DNA of 64,000 bases from CADEDV01 sp964412375. Lineage in GTDB: Bacteria; Bacteroidota; Bacteroidia; Chitinophagales; Chitinophagaceae. The stretch spans positions 94,054 through 158,053 of the forward strand of contig CAYPOD010000002.1 of the NCBI GenBank assembly GCA_964412375.1, read 5' to 3'. Shown one piece after another: positions 1 through 8,253 of this stretch (within the stretch, counting starts at the first letter, position 1; every line of letters begins with the position of its first letter). A program made the translations under genes and the position numbers. Below the pieces are notes generated by a model, which saw nothing but the letters and a program-made list of their open reading frames with translations, had not been told where the DNA came from and made no database searches.

Positions 1-2
1 GC

Positions 3-473
3 AACTATGGCGGGGCATTATATCCCACACAACTGGCAAGAGAAGAAGGCTATGATCAGTTGCTGTGGACCGATGCGGCGGAAAATAAATTTATTGAAGA
101 ATCAGGCATGATGAATGTGATGTTTGTTATTAATGATACACTGGTTACACCGCCTTTGTCTGATTCAATCCTGGATGGTATTACAAGAGAATCGCTACTG
201 ATCCTTGCCAATGATCTTGGCTACAAGATCAAAGAAAAACCTGTATCGGTAGAAGAATTGGAAAATGCATTCCGAAACAACAGCATTACTGAAGCATTTG
301 GGGCAGGCACAGCAGCTGTTGCGGCACCTATAGAGACCATTCATATTAATGGGGTTGACTACCATTTATCAAAGTATAGCCATGAAAGCCTGCACAGCAG
401 GGTGAAAAACAAATTGGAAAACATCCGTAATGGACTGGAGGAAGATATTTACGGATGGAATTACGTTGTTTAA
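3..473 (+). CDS. ilvE: Branched-chain amino acid aminotransferase, C-terminal part (5' end outside window)
   Basis: The open frame enters from the left edge and gives the last 156 residues of a fold-type IV PLP aminotransferase. It would interconvert branched-chain amino acids and their 2-oxo acids using 2-oxoglutarate/glutamate. The motifs GYDQLLWTD and EESGMMNVMFV, followed by a TPPLSDSILDGITR segment, are typical of the class II branched-chain enzyme, where the last one lines the cofactor phosphate pocket. The lysine that binds PLP lies upstream, outside the window. A TTG codon at position 60 could be mistaken for a start, but conserved family sequence continues in frame before it. A stem-loop with a T-tract follows the stop codon. 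Confidence 0.9.
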   Translation, partial: NYGGALYPTQLAREEGYDQLLWTDAAENKFIEESGMMNVMFVINDTLVTPPLSDSILDGITRESLLILANDLGYKIKEKPVSVEELENAFRNNSITEAFGAGTAAVAAPIETIHINGVDYHLSKYSHESLHSRVKNKLENIRNGLEEDIYGWNYVV

Positions 474-503
474 ACTTTCTCGCTTGTTGTGTTAGTTACA
501 AGG

Positions 504-532
504 AGCCGGCGCAATGCCGGTTCTTCTTTTTT
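504..532 (+). terminator. Intrinsic terminator of the aminotransferase gene
   Basis: A GC-rich stem of 7 bp (504-510 with 516-522, one G-U pair) has a 5-base loop and is followed by a T-rich tract. It lies between two convergent genes. Confidence 0.75.
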
Positions 533-2540
533 AACGGATAAGCATGGATGTCCCTTTCATAAAAATTCTTTTTCCTGTTTCACTATGCGTGAAGCTAAGC
601 GTCCAGGCATATAAACCTGCATTTTGCATTACACCATTCACCCGTCCATCCCATTTTTGCAATGCCTTTTTTGTAGTGAATACAAGCTGGCCAAAGCGAT
701 TGAAAACTTTAAAATCAAGATCAATAGCTTTATAAGGGTTCAGCGGGTAGAGATAATCATTCAGGCCATCATTGTTGGGAGTAAAAGCAGTGGGTACTGC
801 TATAAAACAGTTGCCTGGAACACGAATGGTTTTCCTTGCCGTGTCACGGCAATTGGCAGCATTGCTTCCGGCAATAAGCATTACCGTGTAAAATCTTTCT
901 GTTTGTCCGGCAGGAAAAGTGAATGAGGCCGGGGTCTTTTCATTACTAAAAGTACCGTTACCAAAATTCCACAGCCAGAAATCAATTGTTCCTTCACTGT
1001 TATTGACAAAAGGGACCGGGTCGCCGGGGCAGGCAATATCAGGTGCTTCAAATGCTGCCTTTAATTGCTGGTTTAAAACAATGCTCTGTGAATAAGTGTC
1101 AGTGCAAAAACCATTTGATACAGTTAATGAGACGGTTTGTTGCCCGGTACCGGTGAAAACAATGAGCGGGTTGGCCAGAGAACTGGCCATCACATTACCA
1201 AAATTCCATTGCCAGCTATCAATACCGTTGCCGCCGGCATGCATAAATGAAATTGTATCTAAACTACAGGCTGAAGTGCTGTTATAACTGAACCGTGCTG
1301 AAACGGTATCTTTCACAGTGAAGGATACCGTAGAATTGGCAGGGGTTGAAAAATTACACTCATCAATGATGGTGTTGCCATCAGTGCCGGCTACCAGGCG
1401 AACCACGTAGGTACCACCTGTCACAATAGGTTCAGCGAGTTGCAAACGAATGATGCGGATGGTTGCTGTATTGGGGTCACAACCAATACCGGCTGCATTA
1501 ACATTCACAGCTTGCGGCCCGCTGACCTGGAAATCGCTGCCATTGGGTGCGATAGAATTGCATTGTATCGGGTTTTTAAACACCAGTTCAATTTGTGAAG
1601 GCGCACAGCCAGGTCTGAAAACACTGTCAAGCGGAGTGGGTTGTGGCGCCTGGACGATAAGCGGAATTGATTCTCCTGCCGGGATAGCCCGGTTGCAGAC
1701 ATCCGTCATCGTGTTGCCATCTGTTCCGGTATTGATTGTAACTGTATAATTATCGGGTGATAGAGATTGGCTTAAGAATAGTACAATTGAGTCGGAACCC
1801 AGAACGGGTGTGCAATCTCCGGCCACTGCGCTGCTAATGGTCACACCCCCGCTGATGGAGAAATCGGTTCCGTTAGGCGCCAGCGATTCACATTTCATTT
1901 TTTTATTCATACGAACGACCACCCTGTCACCGTTGCAGGTGGCACGGGCTACAGCGAGTTCAGGCTCCACATCATCTGTAATAATGGCTGAGCCTCCTGA
2001 AAAAGTCAGTTCATAAGTTCCCGGCCGCCCGGTATAATTGCTGACCATCAGCATATAAGTTTTACCTGCTTGTATGTCCGGCATTTTACTAAAAAGCGGC
2101 TGACCAGCACCGGCACAAATACTCAATTCAGTTCCGTCAGCAGAAGCTCCCGTTTCCCCGGGTTCACTGGACCAGTTACAGGCAACAAATAAAGAGGCAT
2201 CTGTAAAAATTGCTTCCGGGTTGCGGTTGGTGATGTCAAATAATTGCCAGTTATAATCTGCTGTATTATCATCCGGCACTAATGTGAACCCGAGAGTGCC
2301 GCTAACAAAGCAATTCATCCGGAAAAAATTCGGGTTGTTGTTCTGGTAATCAAAACCACCGGGACAGGGAACCGGCACATCGGTTTGGCCACACATGGTG
2401 GGAGTGCCGATAATAAAAGTTTGTGTTCCGCAAACCAATACAGCAGAGGCGGGTGTCTGCCCCGGAAAGGTGCAGGTTTGGGCCTTTAGCAGGCTGGCTG
2501 CACCTATAAACACTAGCACAAGTATGGCCCTGGTATGCAT
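531..2540 (-). CDS. Secreted PKD-domain protein with gliding-motility (CHU_C / T9SS type B) C-terminal domain
   Basis: This 669-residue protein starts with a cleavable signal peptide (about residues 1-20, ending in LKAQ). Two related Ig-like repeats follow at about 195-300 and 300-410, each with a CxSxAPNGxDFxxSG pattern. Two PKD-type beta domains come next at about 415-490 and 495-575, with SWQWNFGN- and FWLWNFGN-like strands. The last 90 residues match the gliding motility-associated C-terminal family: PTAFTPNNDGLND, then an FNRFGQLVF strand and W-DG. That domain is the type B signal for T9SS, so the protein is probably exported to the cell surface or medium. No catalytic domain is visible; adhesion is a guess. 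Confidence 0.88.
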   Translation of the reverse strand: MHTRAILVLVFIGAASLLKAQTCTFPGQTPASAVLVCGTQTFIIGTPTMCGQTDVPVPCPGGFDYQNNNPNFFRMNCFVSGTLGFTLVPDDNTADYNWQLFDITNRNPEAIFTDASLFVACNWSSEPGETGASADGTELSICAGAGQPLFSKMPDIQAGKTYMLMVSNYTGRPGTYELTFSGGSAIITDDVEPELAVARATCNGDRVVVRMNKKMKCESLAPNGTDFSISGGVTISSAVAGDCTPVLGSDSIVLFLSQSLSPDNYTVTINTGTDGNTMTDVCNRAIPAGESIPLIVQAPQPTPLDSVFRPGCAPSQIELVFKNPIQCNSIAPNGSDFQVSGPQAVNVNAAGIGCDPNTATIRIIRLQLAEPIVTGGTYVVRLVAGTDGNTIIDECNFSTPANSTVSFTVKDTVSARFSYNSTSACSLDTISFMHAGGNGIDSWQWNFGNVMASSLANPLIVFTGTGQQTVSLTVSNGFCTDTYSQSIVLNQQLKAAFEAPDIACPGDPVPFVNNSEGTIDFWLWNFGNGTFSNEKTPASFTFPAGQTERFYTVMLIAGSNAANCRDTARKTIRVPGNCFIAVPTAFTPNNDGLNDYLYPLNPYKAIDLDFKVFNRFGQLVFTTKKALQKWDGRVNGVMQNAGLYAWTLSFTHSETGKRIFMKGTSMLIR

Positions 2541-2670
2541 AGAAAGGCTACATTCAGAACGCCTGCCGGAGGTTCACCGTTGCCGGTAAAACTCATACAA
2601 GTTACAAAACAATCCTTGCAGAAAAGAAAGGGATATGTTTTCAGTACTTTCGCAACTGAATTTTAACAGC

Positions 2671-3360
2671 ATGAGAACAGTATTGGTAACGGGGGCTACG
2701 GGTAATCTTGGTTCAGCAGTAGCCCAAAAATTTTTAGCCGAAAAATGCCGGGTTATAGGGACTGTAAACCTGAATGATGCAATGGCAGAACTCACCGCAA
2801 ACGAAAATTTTGAACCAGCAGCCCTGGATCTCAAAAACGAAGAAGCCGCTGCGAAACTGGTGGATGATACGGTGAAAAAATATAACCGGATTGATGCGGC
2901 GGTATTTACGGTCGGAGGGTTTGCTATGGGTACAATTGCTGAAACCGGTGCAGCCGCAGTTCGGAAGATGATACAGTTGAATTTTGAGACAACTTATAAT
3001 ATTGTCAGACCGGTATTATTGCAAATGATGAAGCAGGGCAGCGGTCGTATTTTTCTTATCGGGGCAAGAGCGGGTTTGGATATGCGCAGCAGCAAAGGCA
3101 TGGTTGCATACGGCATCAGTAAATCACTGGTATTCCGGTTGGCTGAACTGATGAATGCAGAAGCAGCAGGTATGGATGTGGTTACATCAGTAGTTGCTCC
3201 TTCCGTCATTGATACAGTTCAAAACAGGGAAGCAATGCCCGGTTCAGACTTTACTAAATGGGTAAAGCCGTCAGCCATTGCGGATGTGATCTTTTATCAT
3301 TGCTCAGCTGAAGCTTCAATGCTACGGGAGCCGGTTATAAAGGTATATGGAAACAGTTAA
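2671..3360 (+). CDS. SDR-family oxidoreductase
   Basis: This is a 229-residue classical short-chain dehydrogenase/reductase. It has a Rossmann TGATGNLG motif at residues 8-15 and the YxxxK pair at Tyr147 and Lys151. The usual catalytic serine about 13 residues before the tyrosine appears replaced, because the segment reads LIGARAGLD, so activity or substrate may be unusual. I chose the ATG at 2671 because it puts the beta-strand MRTVLVTG at the N-terminus; an in-frame ATG 36 bases upstream would add an unneeded extension. The DUF2911 gene starts 11 bases after the stop, so the two are probably co-transcribed. The substrate is unknown. Confidence 0.85.
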   Translation: MRTVLVTGATGNLGSAVAQKFLAEKCRVIGTVNLNDAMAELTANENFEPAALDLKNEEAAAKLVDDTVKKYNRIDAAVFTVGGFAMGTIAETGAAAVRKMIQLNFETTYNIVRPVLLQMMKQGSGRIFLIGARAGLDMRSSKGMVAYGISKSLVFRLAELMNAEAAGMDVVTSVVAPSVIDTVQNREAMPGSDFTKWVKPSAIADVIFYHCSAEASMLREPVIKVYGNS

Positions 3361-3371
3361 TTTCGTCGCTC

Positions 3372-3992
3372 ATGATTCGTAAAGAATATCTTGGTGTACT
3401 ATTCATTGTCTTATCGTTCTTTTCTTCGTGTAAGGACAACGATAAAAAAATCGAAACAACAACGCAGCCTGCATCAGTGGAAGAGGGAGTAGTGATCATG
3501 CCGTCGACGCCGGGAAATACAGACAGCTTTTCAAAAAGTATTAAAGCCTATGCCAAAGGAAATATCGGGTCTGCTGAACTGACTATTTCTTATTATTCAC
3601 CTGCCGTTCGTGGCCGCATCATCTGGGGTGGGCTGGTGCCCTTTGGCCAGGTGTGGGTGACCGGTGCTCATAATGCAACAAGCCTGGAGACAAATGCTGA
3701 CCTGCTGGTGGGAGATAAAAAGCTGGCAGCGGGCAAGTATGCATTATTCACCATTCCCGGTGAAGAGGAATGGATTTTTATCGTCAATAAAAACTGGCAA
3801 CAACATCTTGCTGATAATTACAGGGAATCCGAAGATATTTTTCGGCTGCAAGTGAAGCCAGACAGCCTTAAGGCAAAACAGGAAAGACTGATGTACCAGG
3901 TTATCAGTTCCGGTGATAAAGCCGGTAGCCTTGAAATGCATTGGGAGAATATAAAGATTGCTGTGCCTCTGCAGGCAGTGACAAAAGACTAA
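3372..3992 (+). CDS. DUF2911 lipoprotein
   Basis: This 206-residue protein has a lipoprotein signal peptide with the lipobox FFSSC (Cys20). A DUF2911 domain fills about residues 55-200, recognised by its AxLTISYYSPAVRGR, WGGLVPFGQVWVTGAHNAT and GKYALFTIPG segments. DUF2911 proteins are common in Bacteroidota envelopes and have no established function. It lies directly downstream of the SDR gene. Its stop codon overlaps the stop of the convergent response-regulator gene, so the two transcripts must overlap at their 3' ends. Confidence 0.88.
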   Translation: MIRKEYLGVLFIVLSFFSSCKDNDKKIETTTQPASVEEGVVIMPSTPGNTDSFSKSIKAYAKGNIGSAELTISYYSPAVRGRIIWGGLVPFGQVWVTGAHNATSLETNADLLVGDKKLAAGKYALFTIPGEEEWIFIVNKNWQQHLADNYRESEDIFRLQVKPDSLKAKQERLMYQVISSGDKAGSLEMHWENIKIAVPLQAVTKD

Positions 3993-4639
3993 TCAACGAT
4001 TCCGTTCTTGATGGCAAACATCACCAGGCCGGCCGTATTCCGCACACCAATTTTTTCGATCAGCCGCTGCCGGATACCCTCCACTGACCGGGGGCTTAAG
4101 AAAATCTCTTTTCCTATTTCGTTGGCCGTTTTTTCTTCGCAGATCAGTTTCAGCACCTGCATTTCCCTCTCTGTGAGTTCTACATTTTGGTTAAAGGAGG
4201 GCTTCAGGTTATTTTTTAATACCAGTTTTTTCAGCAGTGCTTTGTTCACCACATCATTGAAATAGTACCCGTTCTCATGCACAGCATAAATGGATTTCCG
4301 GATCTCTTCGGGCTCGGTATTTTTTAGCAGGTAGCCATTGGCTCCGTTTTCCATCAGGTGAATAATGAATTTATCATCTTCATACATGGTCACCACCAGT
4401 ACTTTTACAGACGGATGTTTTTTTCTCACTTCTTTGGTGGCTTCCATGCCGTCCATAATTGGCATTTTCAAATCCATAATGATTACATCGGGTGTCTGGT
4501 GCTGCAGCTCTTTTAAGAGGTCTTCCCCATTATCTGCTTCCAGCACCACTTTAAGGTTTTCGTCGGCAGACAAACCAACTTTTAATCCCTCCCGGAAAAT
4601 TTTGTAGTCATCGGCTATGGCTATTTTTATGATGCTCAT
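3989..4639 (-). CDS. NarL/FixJ-type response regulator
   Basis: This 216-residue protein has an N-terminal receiver domain with acidic residues Asp10/Asp11 and the predicted phospho-acceptor Asp56 in VIIMDLKMP. The conserved Thr/Lys region (VVTMYED and LLKNTEP) follows. A LuxR-type helix-turn-helix lies at about 150-216 (LTEREMQVLKLI, then SPRSVEGIRQRL). It should be a DNA-binding output regulator phosphorylated by the kinase encoded just upstream. The start ATG and the kinase stop share an ATGA overlap, which implies translational coupling. Target genes are not known. Confidence 0.93.
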   Translation of the reverse strand: MSIIKIAIADDYKIFREGLKVGLSADENLKVVLEADNGEDLLKELQHQTPDVIIMDLKMPIMDGMEATKEVRKKHPSVKVLVVTMYEDDKFIIHLMENGANGYLLKNTEPEEIRKSIYAVHENGYYFNDVVNKALLKKLVLKNNLKPSFNQNVELTEREMQVLKLICEEKTANEIGKEIFLSPRSVEGIRQRLIEKIGVRNTAGLVMFAIKNGIVD

Positions 4640-5436
4640 GTGACAGAAGATTTTGCCGGTATATGAATATTTATCCTGTAACCTTCATTTCCCTTTGTGA
4701 AAGATATGTCTCCTTTCAGCAGGATGATCCTGTTTTGAATATTTTTTAATCCAAGGCCTTCTTTCTGGTATCTTTTTTCTTCAAATTCTTCCTGTGTAAG
4801 CCCTTCGCCGTTGTGAAAAATAACTAAATCAAGCCCGTCCTGGTTTACAGTGGAGCTGATTATAAGTTCAGAGGCATGCGCATACTTGAGAATATTATTG
4901 AGCAGTTCCTGCACCATACGATAGATACTGATATCGTCATCACTGCTGTCTGACCGGTAGTTGTCATCCAGCAGGGTGGTGGTGTTGATCATGGTGCCCT
5001 GGGCCATTTTTTTTAAAAAGTGCCGGATGGCTTCATTCAGGCCGAATTCTTTCAGGATATTGGAGTGCAGGTTGTGAGAAATACCCCTTACTTTCTGGAT
5101 CACTTCATTGAGCAGGTCTCTTCCTTTTTCATGAAGACCTTTATCTCTATCATCGAGGTTGTCTGTTTTTATGCCCAGCAGGTGCAGTTTGGCAGAAGAA
5201 AGAATAGCACCCACTTCGTCATGCAGGGTTTCGGCGATACGATGCCTTTCGCTTTCTTCTGTGCGGACGGCGGCTTCGATCAGTTGGTTTTGCTGTTGCT
5301 CCCTTAATTTTTCCATTGCCCGCCTGTGTTGGTTCTTTTTCCGCTGGCTGACAATGACGGCCAGCAGCACACTTACCACCATCAGCAGCATAACGGCAAT
5401 GCCCAGGATAACCAGGAAGGTCAGGTCGCTATTCAT
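4636..5436 (-). CDS. Sensor histidine kinase (HisKA_3 / HATPase_c)
   Basis: Starting at the ATG at 5436 this is a 266-residue kinase. It has one N-terminal membrane segment (about residues 5-28), a coiled-coil linker, a HisKA_3 dimerisation domain with the phospho-acceptor His in SERHRIAETLHDEVG, and a C-terminal HATPase_c domain (N-box LLNNILKYAHA, G-box GLGLKNI). This type pairs with NarL-family regulators such as its downstream neighbour. It has almost no periplasmic sensing region, so the signal may come from the membrane protein encoded upstream, whose stop codon overlaps this start by 8 bases. A longer reading from 5499 lies inside that upstream gene and is less likely. Confidence 0.9.
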   Translation of the reverse strand: MNSDLTFLVILGIAVMLLMVVSVLLAVIVSQRKKNQHRRAMEKLREQQQNQLIEAAVRTEESERHRIAETLHDEVGAILSSAKLHLLGIKTDNLDDRDKGLHEKGRDLLNEVIQKVRGISHNLHSNILKEFGLNEAIRHFLKKMAQGTMINTTTLLDDNYRSDSSDDDISIYRMVQELLNNILKYAHASELIISSTVNQDGLDLVIFHNGEGLTQEEFEEKRYQKEGLGLKNIQNRIILLKGDISFTKGNEGYRINIHIPAKSSVT

Positions 5437-6112
5437 GTTGTTGCCGGAATTCCTTAGCGATCGCAACACAAAGAATGATATATACAATATTATGTACATT
5501 CCAGATGTTTATGGCAAATAGTTCAAGGTTTTGTTTGAGCAGTATGCTGTAGAACAGGAAAATAAAAAAATTCACTGCCACATAAACACTGAGTCCTGAT
5601 ACGACCCAGAACCCCGGTTGCCGGGCCAGGGGGGTATCTCTTTCTTCAACCAACAGGAAAATAAAATATTGCAGGCAATAAAAAAGCAGGACTGCAGCTT
5701 CGGTGGCCAGCAGGCGGCTGCTGAAGGTCCAGTAGTTAAAGAAGTTTTCAAAGAAACTGAAATTAATGATGACAAAGAGCAGGAATAAAAACGGAACCAG
5801 TTTCTTCAGCCGGTGCATGAACAGCTGGTCGAGCAGAATAAAAAACCAACTGAACAGCAGCAACCTGACTACTGAGTGAATATTGTATAAAAAATTATTA
5901 CTGTAGAAAAATGTTCCTTCCGGAATGCCCCATGCGATTTTGAATTTCCAGATAAGGTTAATGGCCAGGTTAATGAATAATGCAACAAGCACATAGTGTC
6001 GTACAGGTTTAAGCCATTTGGGAAATGTCTTCTTTTGGATAAGAATGGCCAGGGGTATGAGCAGTGCCCATACCTCTGACCAGTCGAGGATTTGTTTAAT
6101 GAGATTGTGCAT
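5429..6112 (-). CDS. Polytopic membrane protein, probable partner of the two-component system
   Basis: This 227-residue protein has roughly six hydrophobic segments and short loops, with no domain I recognise. It is the first gene of a three-gene unit. Its last 8 bases overlap the start of the histidine-kinase gene, which in turn shares ATGA with the regulator gene. By inference it is a membrane sensor or modulator that supplies the input to the kinase, but nothing in the sequence proves a ligand. Aromatic and charged residues within the membrane segments resemble other uncharacterised 7TM-like sensory proteins. Function is unproven. Confidence 0.7.
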   Translation of the reverse strand: MHNLIKQILDWSEVWALLIPLAILIQKKTFPKWLKPVRHYVLVALFINLAINLIWKFKIAWGIPEGTFFYSNNFLYNIHSVVRLLLFSWFFILLDQLFMHRLKKLVPFLFLLFVIINFSFFENFFNYWTFSSRLLATEAAVLLFYCLQYFIFLLVEERDTPLARQPGFWVVSGLSVYVAVNFFIFLFYSILLKQNLELFAINIWNVHNIVYIILCVAIAKEFRQQHE

Positions 6113-6164
6113 TATTAGGAAAATTCAATTTTAATAAAAGTGGAAATGGAATTTCATATTTTAT

Positions 6165-6812
6165 TTAGTTATCACAGTCTAAATTACATGGCACGGCAGG
6201 AGGAGAAGGATTGCTGTAACCTCCGCCTGTTAGACTCGCTGCATCTAACTTAATCAATTCATCAGCATATAAAAAATACATATATTTTCTCCCAACATGT
6301 CCGGGATGCTGATCTATACTTGCTTTAAAATACATGTCTTTGAACTGTCCGGTCGGAATTGGAGTATTAGTACTCCTTGACATATACAGAAACCCTTTTA
6401 ACTCACCTCTTGTGATTACTTGTTCATTTCTTGTTAATCCGTTGGGATTATTTACAGGATTTTTGGAGCTTATGATTTCAAGTGGGTATGATTTTGTTGG
6501 TTTTTTGCCAGCAGAATCGGTTCCATATGCTTCTAATGCATATCTCTTATTTTTAATTATAAATTTTAAATACAGCTGCTTAATTTCATTTCCCCCACCC
6601 TGACTAAATATACTATCAATGTCTGCCGCTTTGAGTTTTAAGTAATAAGTCTTATCAATTATTTTTTCTGCTTCAGGTACTTCAACTTCTTCCTGTTCCT
6701 TAGTTTTATCGTTATTATTACAGGACGCTATCATAAATAACGAAAAGACAATGCTTGCCAATAGAGATTTTTTTAGGAAGGCTACTAAGTAAGCCTTTAG
6801 TTGCTGATTCAT
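6165..6812 (-). CDS. Hypothetical lipoprotein
   Basis: This 215-residue protein has a long basic signal region and a lipobox FMIASC (about Cys31), followed by an acidic Asn/Asp/Glu-rich spacer. The mature part contains a beta-rich region and a short segment with two late cysteines (CNLDC) just before the C-terminus. I do not recognise a family. It is transcribed alone: 52 bases separate it from the downstream signalling operon, and the upstream region is a 287-base divergent gap. It is probably tethered to a membrane in the envelope. Confidence 0.7.
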   Translation of the reverse strand: MNQQLKAYLVAFLKKSLLASIVFSLFMIASCNNNDKTKEQEEVEVPEAEKIIDKTYYLKLKAADIDSIFSQGGGNEIKQLYLKFIIKNKRYALEAYGTDSAGKKPTKSYPLEIISSKNPVNNPNGLTRNEQVITRGELKGFLYMSRSTNTPIPTGQFKDMYFKASIDQHPGHVGRKYMYFLYADELIKLDAASLTGGGYSNPSPPAVPCNLDCDN

Positions 6813-7099
6813 AAATTTTTTTTTTGGTGGTTAAAAAATACCGGCAGGGAGCTGTCAGAGGGAAGGAAAAATTTCTTATCGAATGTAAAAAGGTCATATG
6901 AGCTTTCAAAGAGCTGAAAGCCAGTTTAGGTAGATACTCGTTCACATTACGTAGTTCTACGCAGCCCCCGGCATAGCCGGGTTTTACTTACGGCCATACA
7001 GGTTGTCGGCGTACCGTTACGTCATTTAATTTTCACGCAGTTCCTACCTTGTTTCAGGGGCTACTATGAAGGAAGATTTGTGTCATAAAATCACACACA
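6813..7099. other. Divergent intergenic region with palindrome and orphan terminator-like hairpin
   Basis: This 287-base gap lies between two divergently transcribed hypothetical genes. It holds an imperfect palindrome at 6948-6963 (core CGTAG-TT-CTACG) that could be a dimeric-regulator operator. Directly after it comes a perfect 6-bp GC hairpin followed by TTTT (6967-6985) that has no plus-strand gene upstream. No open frame was supported here. Confidence 0.5.
6967..6985 (+). terminator. Orphan terminator-like hairpin in a divergent gap
   Basis: The stem CCCGGC/GCCGGG (6967-6972 with 6976-6981) has a 3-base loop and is followed by TTTT. No plus-strand gene ends before it, so it could end a small RNA or act as an attenuator in the leader of the gene at 7100. 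Confidence 0.45.
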
Positions 7100-7468
7100 A
7101 TGACACATCCATTCTTCCTTACATCTTTTTTTCTGGTTTGCTTTTTTGCAACCGCTGCATCTGCCAGTCCTGCTAAAAATGTCATAGAAACGGCAACTGC
7201 TACTGCAACAGTAGTAGCAACAGTTGAATCATCAACCCCGTTAAACCATCTGCCGGTGAAACTGCCTGGTTTGATGGGGACAAGACCAAGTCATCATAAA
7301 ATGCATGTGCCGGTAATGGAAGAACTGGCCAAGGTGCATCGCTTTCATAAAGGCAGGGTTAAAAAGGCAAGAAGATTCGGTAGTCAATACTGGGTATCAT
7401 TAAAACTGCTGCTGGTGATCTGTCATATAGCACTGCTGGTTTGCGCCTACCTGCATGTAACACACTAA
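7100..7468 (+). CDS. Hypothetical exported or membrane protein
   Basis: This 122-residue protein has a hydrophobic signal segment (about 1-21, ending in ASAS), a Thr/Ala/Val low-complexity stretch (about 28-45), a basic His/Lys/Arg-rich middle (about 60-95) and a hydrophobic C-terminal segment (about 97-118). The basic region between two hydrophobic ends suggests a protein anchored at both ends in the inner membrane, or a C-tail-anchored protein. No family is recognised. It ends 7 bases before the convergent acylphosphatase gene. Coding status is supported mainly by the signal-like start and the lack of alternatives in this stretch. Confidence 0.55.
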   Translation: MTHPFFLTSFFLVCFFATAASASPAKNVIETATATATVVATVESSTPLNHLPVKLPGLMGTRPSHHKMHVPVMEELAKVHRFHKGRVKKARRFGSQYWVSLKLLLVICHIALLVCAYLHVTH

Positions 7469-7475
7469 GACAAAC

Positions 7476-7748
7476 TCACCGCACAATACTAAAACCTTCA
7501 AATATGACTGTTGCTATTTCTGTTGATTTTACATTTGTCACCCTTGCACGGGGCGGCCCTTCCCGGCACCATTGCAGGAATTTCGTTAATTGCTCTTCTG
7601 TTCCGGTTGCTGTTATTTCTACTGAGCCATCGGGCAGATTTTGTACCTGCCCGCAAATTCCCAGCGACAATGCAGTTTCTCTTGCACTTTGCCGGTAAAA
7701 TACACCCTGCACTTTCCCAAATACCTTTATGCTAAATGTAACAAGCAT
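7476..7748 (-). CDS. acyP: Acylphosphatase
   Basis: This 90-residue protein has the full length of an acylphosphatase. It shows the GKVQGVFYR phosphate-binding loop with the catalytic Arg19, and the NLPDGSVEI segment with the catalytic Asn37, at the canonical spacing. The enzyme hydrolyses the carboxyl-phosphate bond of acyl phosphates in the cytoplasm. Its start lies 4 bases after the stop of the upstream methionine-sulfoxide reductase gene, so the two form an operon. Confidence 0.95.
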   Translation of the reverse strand: MLVTFSIKVFGKVQGVFYRQSARETALSLGICGQVQNLPDGSVEITATGTEEQLTKFLQWCREGPPRARVTNVKSTEIATVIFEGFSIVR

Positions 7749-7752
7749 CTTT

Positions 7753-8226
7753 TCAGCATGGAAGAAGAGCTACGATCTGTTCCAGGTAATGCTGGTCTGT
7801 TTCATCAAACTGGTTAAGTTCACTGCTGTCAACATCCAGCACAGCCACCACTTCGTTATTGCGGATGACCGGAACAACTATTTCTGATCTTGACAAACTG
7901 CTGCAGGCGATATGGCCTGGAAATTTTTCTACATCCGGAACAATAAGTGTACGGGCTTCGGCCCAACTGGTACCGCAAACACCCCGGCCTTTCCTGATAC
8001 GGGTGCAGGCCACCGGGCCCTGGAAGGGACCCAACACCAGTTCATCATTTTTTACCAGGTAAAAACCAACCCACAGCCAGCCAAACTGTTCTTTCAGGGC
8101 TGCCGTAACATTGGCAAGATTAGCAACGAGGTCAGGTTCACCTTCCAGCAAACCTTTGATTTGAGGTATGAGTGATGCATACTGATCAGCTTTGGAGCCA
8201 CTGACGATAGTAAGATCTTCTGCCAT
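7753..8226 (-). CDS. msrC: GAF-domain free methionine-(R)-sulfoxide reductase
   Basis: This 157-residue single GAF-domain protein matches the fRMsr family, which reduces free methionine-R-sulfoxide with thioredoxin. The three family cysteines are present at residues 74, 84 and 108. Their spacing of 10 and 24 is the same as that of the E. coli enzyme (84, 94, 118). The active-site stretches GVCGTSW and HIACSSLSRSEIVVP are intact. It is followed 4 bases later by the acylphosphatase gene. A role in repair of oxidative damage is established for the family. Confidence 0.9.
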   Translation of the reverse strand: MAEDLTIVSGSKADQYASLIPQIKGLLEGEPDLVANLANVTAALKEQFGWLWVGFYLVKNDELVLGPFQGPVACTRIRKGRGVCGTSWAEARTLIVPDVEKFPGHIACSSLSRSEIVVPVIRNNEVVAVLDVDSSELNQFDETDQHYLEQIVALLPC

Positions 8227-8253
8227 TTGGTAAAATTAAGAAAGTTGCCCTAT

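Noticed and set aside
7180..7240. Repetitive Thr/Ala/Val codons in the gene at 7100
   Set aside because: Low-complexity coding sequence; the units are too irregular to call a variable-number repeat.
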